From NCBI GenBank assembly GCA_003232015.1, contig QIKU01000243.1, positions 1-11,711 on the forward strand: a DNA stretch of 11,711 bases. Direction: 5' to 3'. The notes under the pieces were generated by a model, which did no database searches, was not told the origin of the DNA, and saw only the letters and a program-made list of their open reading frames with translations. Of the stretch, positions 8,030-11,711 are shown in pieces. Position numbers and translations under genes: made by a program. Numbering within the stretch: the first letter of the stretch is position 1; every line of letters begins with the position of its first letter. This DNA is from Gammaproteobacteria bacterium (GTDB taxonomy: Bacteria > Pseudomonadota > Gammaproteobacteria > UBA6429).

Positions 8030-10407
8030 CTGAATATTTGTTTAAACCATTCGACAGTATCGTTAATGTGTTCACGAACTCCGGTGCGCTGACAGTTCGT
8101 TGCACTTTTGGTAGGTGCCGAGCCTTTTATAAATGTTAATTGCATACTACCACTACATGAGGGATTTGATAACAAGCCCGTGTTTGAATCGATCCAGTGC
8201 GTTTCGATATTGTCACTTTGTTCTATTTTCAGACTTTCCGTATTCGCCAACTTGAATATATCCGCCCACAGTTGCATAGCACCCGTGCTGCCGGTTAGCT
8301 GTGTCGGCTGATTATCGTCGGTTCCTAACCAGACCACACCGACATGTGAACCACTAAATCCTGCAAACCAGCTATCCCGTGTATCATTAGTAGTGCCCGT
8401 CTTTCCGGCCACATGCAGATTGGGAAGCCGTTTCGTTAAACCACTGGCCGTACCGGTTTTGGTGACCTGTACCAGGCCACTGGTAATAACGTTTATATAA
8501 TCCGACTCGACCGATTGTTCGACTTTAATAGGATAGCGACGTAAGGGTTGGCCATCCACATCTAATACCTCGCGTATCGCCCGTATCGGACTACGAAAAC
8601 CATTCGCGGCCAGAGTTTGATATAACTGAGTAACTTCAAGCGGGCTTAAGTTCTGCGCACCCAGTAATATAGCAGGATAAGGCGGTAAATCTGTTGGCCC
8701 ACCCAAACTTTTATAGACTTTATTTATTTCAGGGAACCCCACATCCAGACCGAGACGCACGGTTGCCTGATTATAGGATTTCGTCATCGCCGTTATTAAA
8801 GTGACTTCACCATGGGAGATATTATTATAGTTGCGCGGTGTCCAGATATTTTCATCTTTGATTTTAATCGAGATCGATTTGTCTAAAATTATGCTTGACC
8901 ATGAATATTTATCTGGCTGCTGCAAGGCCGCTAAGTAAACAACTGGTTTGATGAGTGAACCAATAGGACGACTTGCATCGAGGGCACGATTAAATCCTGA
9001 AAATCGTGGATTACGATCACCCACTAGTGCTACCACCTCGGCACTGGTCGAGTTTACAACAACCACAGCCGCCTGCAATTTATTGTTTAATTTCTTTTTA
9101 CGTTCCAGTGAAGAAACACGTTTTTTCGTTGCAGCCTCGGTATCAAGTTGCAATACAGGATTCATGGTGGTGAATATTTTCAAACCTTCAGATTGCAGTT
9201 TTGACTCTGGATAAAATTCTCGAAGCTGCCGCTTGACTAAATCCAGAAAAGCAGGATGTTGCCCGCCGGCAACATGCCTTTTTTTGATAATACTAATATC
9301 ATGGCTTTTAGTGGATGCGTATAAAGCCTGGCTGATCACCTTTTGTTCTACCAGGATATCAAGAATCCGGTTACGTCTTAACAACAGGCGTTCAGGGTGA
9401 GTATCAGGATGATAATAAGATGGCCCCCGAATCAAGGCAACCAGTGTAGCCAGCTGATTTAGGTTGAGTTGATGTATCGGTTTGGCATAATAAAATTGAC
9501 TGGCTAACCCAAAACCATGAATCGCGTGAGCTCGATCCTGCCCAAGATATACCTCATTGATATAGGCCTGCATGATTTCATCTTTTCCATAATGAAAATC
9601 AAGCAACACCGCCATAATTATTTCATTAAATTTTCGCCATAAAGTGCGTTCATTGCTCAGAAAGAAGTTCTTAACCAACTGTTGAGTAATTGTACTTCCG
9701 CCCTGCACCGAACGACCTGCTCGAACATTGGCAATAAAGGCCCGCCCCATTGCCAGAGGGTCAACCCCAAAATGGGTGTAAAATTTTCGGTCTTCCACGG
9801 CAACCAGAATTTCCGGCAATAATTCTGGCGCATCCTGTAACGTAATAAGTTGGCGATCTTCTTTTTTCAATGGGTAGATACCGCCCACTAAAACCGGATC
9901 CAGCCGTAACAGCGCAATCACTTCGCCATCCCGAATATTCTTGATCTTTGAAATACGATCACCTGAAAACGAAACGTAAATATGTTGCGAAATTTCGTTT
10001 ATGTCCCAGAAAGTAAAAGATCGGGTAACGATATCAAATCCATTACCATCACGTTGAAAGCTTCCTGGTTCTTTGGGTTGGTATGCATAGCGATAGTTGA
10101 GCAGATTAAGTTCACGCTCAAAATCATCCGCGTTTAAACGCCGACTTTCATATAATTCCAGCGGGCGAGCATAAACCTTGGCCGGTAATTGCCAGCGCGT
10201 ATCCTCAAAGCTACCACGAACAACAAAATCCAGATAAACTGTATAAACAATAAATATAATAATGGTCGCAGCAAGCAACTTACGCCAGGAGATTTTCCGC
10301 ATAAAATCGGGAAGCGGCAGTTTGCGCGTCGATTTTTTTTTGCTTTTACGGCGAGGAGCTCGTCGTGTTTGTTTTTTTTTGCTTTTTTTAGTCGCTCGCC
10401 GGGCCAT
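8026..10407 (-). CDS. mrcB: Penicillin-binding protein 1B, bifunctional peptidoglycan synthase
   Basis: A 793-residue class A PBP that polymerises lipid II glycan strands and cross-links peptides at the inner membrane. A very basic cytoplasmic tail (3–29) is followed by one transmembrane helix (about 43–61). A UB2H-like domain spans about 76–165, the region that binds Lpo activators in E. coli. In the GT51 domain, catalytic E205 lies in VEDRKFYTHFG and E262 in KFNEI, 57 residues apart as in E. coli PBP1B, with GGSTITQQLVKN at 237–248. The transpeptidase has S484-LIK487, S544-YN and K669-TG. C751 and C772 near the C-terminus could form a disulphide, as I recall for E. coli PBP1B. UB2H identifies PBP1B rather than PBP1A. 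A strong Shine-Dalgarno fixes the start. The gene heads the run through the LpoP-like gene. Confidence 0.97.
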   Translation of the reverse strand: MARRATKKSKKKQTRRAPRRKSKKKSTRKLPLPDFMRKISWRKLLAATIIIFIVYTVYLDFVVRGSFEDTRWQLPAKVYARPLELYESRRLNADDFERELNLLNYRYAYQPKEPGSFQRDGNGFDIVTRSFTFWDINEISQHIYVSFSGDRISKIKNIRDGEVIALLRLDPVLVGGIYPLKKEDRQLITLQDAPELLPEILVAVEDRKFYTHFGVDPLAMGRAFIANVRAGRSVQGGSTITQQLVKNFFLSNERTLWRKFNEIIMAVLLDFHYGKDEIMQAYINEVYLGQDRAHAIHGFGLASQFYYAKPIHQLNLNQLATLVALIRGPSYYHPDTHPERLLLRRNRILDILVEQKVISQALYASTKSHDISIIKKRHVAGGQHPAFLDLVKRQLREFYPESKLQSEGLKIFTTMNPVLQLDTEAATKKRVSSLERKKKLNNKLQAAVVVVNSTSAEVVALVGDRNPRFSGFNRALDASRPIGSLIKPVVYLAALQQPDKYSWSSIILDKSISIKIKDENIWTPRNYNNISHGEVTLITAMTKSYNQATVRLGLDVGFPEINKVYKSLGGPTDLPPYPAILLGAQNLSPLEVTQLYQTLAANGFRSPIRAIREVLDVDGQPLRRYPIKVEQSVESDYINVITSGLVQVTKTGTASGLTKRLPNLHVAGKTGTTNDTRDSWFAGFSGSHVGVVWLGTDDNQPTQLTGSTGAMQLWADIFKLANTESLKIEQSDNIETHWIDSNTGLLSNPSCSGSMQLTFIKGSAPTKSATNCQRTGVREHINDTVEWFKQIFR

Positions 10408-10410
10408 ACA

Positions 10411-10420
10411 TCACCTCTTT
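10411..10420 (-). promoter_or_regulatory. Strong ribosome binding site of mrcB
   Basis: On the minus strand AAAGAGGTGA ends three bases before the ATG at 10407, putting the AGGTG core about 5 bases away. It is the best Shine-Dalgarno in the window. It supports initiation at the full-length start with the basic tail, rather than only at the internal M36 codon (10300–10302), which has no such site. Confidence 0.75.
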
Positions 10421-10431
10421 ACCTGCGCGAG

Positions 10432-10462
10432 ATTTTACCGTATGTTGGCCGTTCTTGCTCAA
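10432..10462 (-). promoter_or_regulatory. Candidate sigma-70 promoter of mrcB
   Basis: On the minus strand TTGAGC (10457–10462) and TAAAAT (10432–10437, five of six consensus matches) are 19 bases apart, giving a predicted start about 18 bases before the mrcB ATG, just upstream of its ribosome binding site. The spacing is at the upper limit. If real, this would drive mrcB and perhaps all six genes to 3875. Confidence 0.35.
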
Positions 10463-10473
10463 CCGATTTTGCA

Positions 10474-10509
10474 ATTCAATGCGCGGCCCCCAGGGCCGGC
10501 GATTCAATG
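10474..10509. repeat. GC-rich hairpin flanked by an 8-base direct repeat
   Basis: CGGCCC and GGGCCG (10484–10489 and 10493–10498) form a perfect 6-base-pair stem around CCA. ATTCAATG occurs on both sides (10474–10481 and 10502–10509). It lies between the stop of the hypothetical gene at 10516 and the mrcB promoter candidate. On the minus-strand transcript it would follow the hypothetical gene, where a terminator could sit, but no T-run follows, so an intrinsic terminator is not supported. It might be a transcript-end stabilising hairpin or a short-insertion footprint. Confidence 0.4.
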
Positions 10510-10515
10510 GAATGC

Positions 10516-10941
10516 TCAGGCTATCTCATCAATATATCGAGGTTGTTGCACGTAACCAGAATGATAAGTCCGATCCAGCTGTGACCGTCGATTGGAAGCT
10601 TCACTTGACGCTTGCTTGCGTTCCAGTCTGGCCTCTTCCTGTCGAGATTGACGCATCGCTTCAAGTAATTTATCCGCAAGTTGGCTTGGCTGGCTTTGGG
10701 AGTGTTTCGGTGAAAAGTTCGCTGTCTCGCTATGCACTCGATAGCTCGCCAATTCCCGTCGCTCTTCACGTCGGGCCTCAACTTTTTGTTCATGAAGATG
10801 TTCAGCCTGCGCCCGTTTAGCCTCGATCTGCGGCCGTTGTGGAGTGTCCTGTGGTTGCTCTGAGCGCAATGAACCCTCCTGCGATGGCGGGATGGCGCGT
10901 GCATACACGGAATTCGAGGTTTGTGTTAATGTGTCCAGCAT
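10516..10941 (-). CDS. Hypothetical Gln/Glu/Arg-rich, probably disordered protein
   Basis: A 141-residue frame starting at the ATG complementary to 10939–10941, with only a weak GAGA sequence before it. The product is very hydrophilic: residues 28–65 are rich in Gln, Glu, Arg and Ala (QIEAKRAQAEHLHEQKVEARREERRE region), and 85–125 repeats this with SRQEEARLERKQASSEASNRR. It ends in YVQQPRYIDEIA. There is no signal peptide, membrane segment or cysteine. The charged stretches could form a single helix or coiled coil; the rest looks disordered. I do not recognise the family. Competing open frames on both strands cover the same bases. I prefer this one because it is the longest here and has a coherent coil-like composition, while the others read as arbitrary mixtures. 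It precedes mrcB by 108 bases on the same strand. Confidence 0.55.
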   Translation of the reverse strand: MLDTLTQTSNSVYARAIPPSQEGSLRSEQPQDTPQRPQIEAKRAQAEHLHEQKVEARREERRELASYRVHSETANFSPKHSQSQPSQLADKLLEAMRQSRQEEARLERKQASSEASNRRSQLDRTYHSGYVQQPRYIDEIA

Positions 10942-11037
10942 ATTATGGTCTCATGACTGGTTAATTTATCGTCACCATGGTTGATGCCTGTAGTTTTAAT
11001 ATGCCTTTATGCGATCAGTATCACGTAATATATTTAT

Positions 11038-11054
11038 TAAATTACTTTAATTTA
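11038..11054. repeat. AT-rich inverted repeat in the divergent intergenic region
   Basis: TAAATTA and TAATTTA are perfect 7-base arms around CTT. The repeat sits about 90 bases before the NlpC/P60 start and 97 bases before the minus-strand hypothetical gene, inside the 200-base AT-rich region 10942–11141. It could be an operator, but short AT palindromes are common in such DNA. I found no convincing -35/-10 pair for either gene here; the best plus-strand match, TTGTAT near 11067, has no good partner. Confidence 0.3.
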
Positions 11055-11141
11055 CTCGCTTTACCTTTTGTATTTACTAGTATTAATGTGAAATAAATTT
11101 AAATCACCTGACTTTTCAGCAATGTACCCGAGATCATAAAT

Positions 11142-11621
11142 ATGGTGACAAAACTCTCAATCGTGATCGCTTGCACCCTTTTATTCGCCAGTGTCACCGG
11201 CTGTAGCAGCCCCACAAAATTCTCAGCAAAGCCCGTGAATCGATATGGGGCGACGTCTGAACAAGTTATCCGCATTGCTAAATCAATGCTGGGAGTTAAG
11301 TATCGTTATGGCGGGAAAACACCCAAAACCGGCTTCGATTGCAGTGGTCTGATCTATTTCAGTTATTTGCAGGTCGGCATTACCCTGCCCAGGACATCAA
11401 GAGGCCAATATGCCGCCAGCAAACCGGTTGCCAAAAAATCAATCCGACGCGGCGATCTTTTATTTTTTCGCATAAACCGCGGCAGGATATCGCATGTTGG
11501 TATCTATTTAGGCAATAATCGCTTTGTACACGCACCCTCATCCGGCAAGCAGGTCTCGATTGGCGAGCTGGACTCTCCCTACTGGCAGAAGCACTTTGTT
11601 CGTGGTGGTCGATTTATCTGA
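11142..11621 (+). CDS. NlpC/P60-family lipoprotein, predicted peptidoglycan endopeptidase
   Basis: A 159-residue lipoprotein similar in size and layout to E. coli NlpC and MepS (Spr). The signal peptide ends in lipobox V18-T-G-C21. Serine follows the cysteine, so outer-membrane sorting is expected. After a short linker the NlpC/P60 papain-like domain runs from about residue 38 to the end. The catalytic cysteine C67 is in the hallmark GFDCSGLIYFSY, H118 in RISHVGIYLG, and H130 in NNRFVHAP is the likely third residue. Such enzymes cut peptide stems of peptidoglycan, in MepS the D-Ala–mDAP cross-link, allowing insertion of new strands by PBPs. The ATG at 11142 is the only sensible start; an upstream ATG at 11122 hits a stop. 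A weak GAGAT lies before it. Whether it is the NlpC or MepS orthologue cannot be decided here. Confidence 0.93.
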   Translation: MVTKLSIVIACTLLFASVTGCSSPTKFSAKPVNRYGATSEQVIRIAKSMLGVKYRYGGKTPKTGFDCSGLIYFSYLQVGITLPRTSRGQYAASKPVAKKSIRRGDLLFFRINRGRISHVGIYLGNNRFVHAPSSGKQVSIGELDSPYWQKHFVRGGRFI

Positions 11622-11711
11622 TAGTGAGACGACCCTACACGCATTTGCGGTATTAATGTTTACTTTTTATCCGCTTAATATTATTGTGTCTATATGTAAA
11701 AATATCTGCAA
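11622..11711. other. Downstream tail with no supported gene
   Basis: The last 90 bases are AT-rich, with an adjacent second stop (TAG) right after the NlpC/P60 stop. A CGCA-TT-TGCG mini palindrome is too short to call a terminator. No open frame with a start and ribosome binding site is visible. Confidence 0.4.

Noticed and set aside
10455..10820. Plus-strand open frame of 121 codons opposite the hypothetical gene before mrcB
   Set aside because: No ribosome binding site, mixed composition without a recognisable domain, and its first part overlaps the mrcB promoter region. It most likely arises as an antisense shadow of the Gln/Glu/Arg-rich frame.
10521..10904. Second minus-strand frame of 127 codons overlapping the same gene
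   Set aside because: Shifted reading of the same bases, shorter, with an incoherent composition including several scattered cysteines and tryptophans. There is no better start signal than the frame I kept.
11650..11690. Possible terminator after the NlpC/P60 gene (GCGG … CCGC)
   Set aside because: Only four pairs can form around a 20-base AT loop, and no T-run follows the second arm.
1..11711. A complete defence island, mobile element or biosynthetic cluster
   Set aside because: No integrase, transposase, toxin–antitoxin, restriction–modification, CRISPR or phage genes were seen. The only nuclease-like gene is isolated among housekeeping genes.

Overview
The window looks like chromosomal DNA of a gammaproteobacterium with moderate GC. 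The evidence is the succinylase-branch dap genes, a YffB–DapE pair and a YoaA–TsaB pair arranged much as in Escherichia coli, and a bifunctional PBP1B-type synthase. I cannot name the genus. No RNA genes, insertion sequences, CRISPR arrays or phage genes were seen. Almost everything is compact housekeeping DNA, and no gene-free stretch exceeds about 200 bases.

Left part (1–3842): a truncated EamA/DMT-type transporter gene leaves the window on the minus strand. It is divergent from a plus-strand lysine/meso-diaminopimelate cluster, dapC – dapD – yffB – dapE. The last three genes are joined by a TGATG and an ATGA stop/start overlap. Together DapD, DapC and DapE turn tetrahydrodipicolinate into LL-diaminopimelate through succinylated intermediates. 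The ArsC/Spx-like YffB protein is carried along with no known role.

Middle part (3875–10407): six minus-strand genes in tight order, read right to left: mrcB (PBP1B), a small TPR lipoprotein that is a candidate LpoP-type PBP1B activator, a 160-residue protein with a nuclease-like motif pattern, yoaA (XPD/DinG-like iron-sulphur helicase), tsaB (tRNA t6A modification) and a secreted DUF302 protein. Gaps are 21–36 bases or 4-base ATGA overlaps, so one long transcript is plausible. It would start at a candidate promoter at 10432–10462 and meet the dap cluster tail to tail at about 3843–3874.

Right part (10408–11711): a low-complexity Gln/Glu/Arg-rich hypothetical gene lies upstream of mrcB. A 200-base AT-rich divergent intergenic region separates it from a plus-strand NlpC/P60 lipoprotein endopeptidase gene. 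The last 90 bases hold no gene I can support.

A shared theme is peptidoglycan: meso-DAP precursor supply, PBP1B polymerisation and cross-linking with a possible lipoprotein activator, and an NlpC/P60 hydrolase. The least understood items are the nuclease-like protein beside YoaA, the LpoP candidate and the disordered protein before mrcB. I did not find convincing evidence of a wholly new system.
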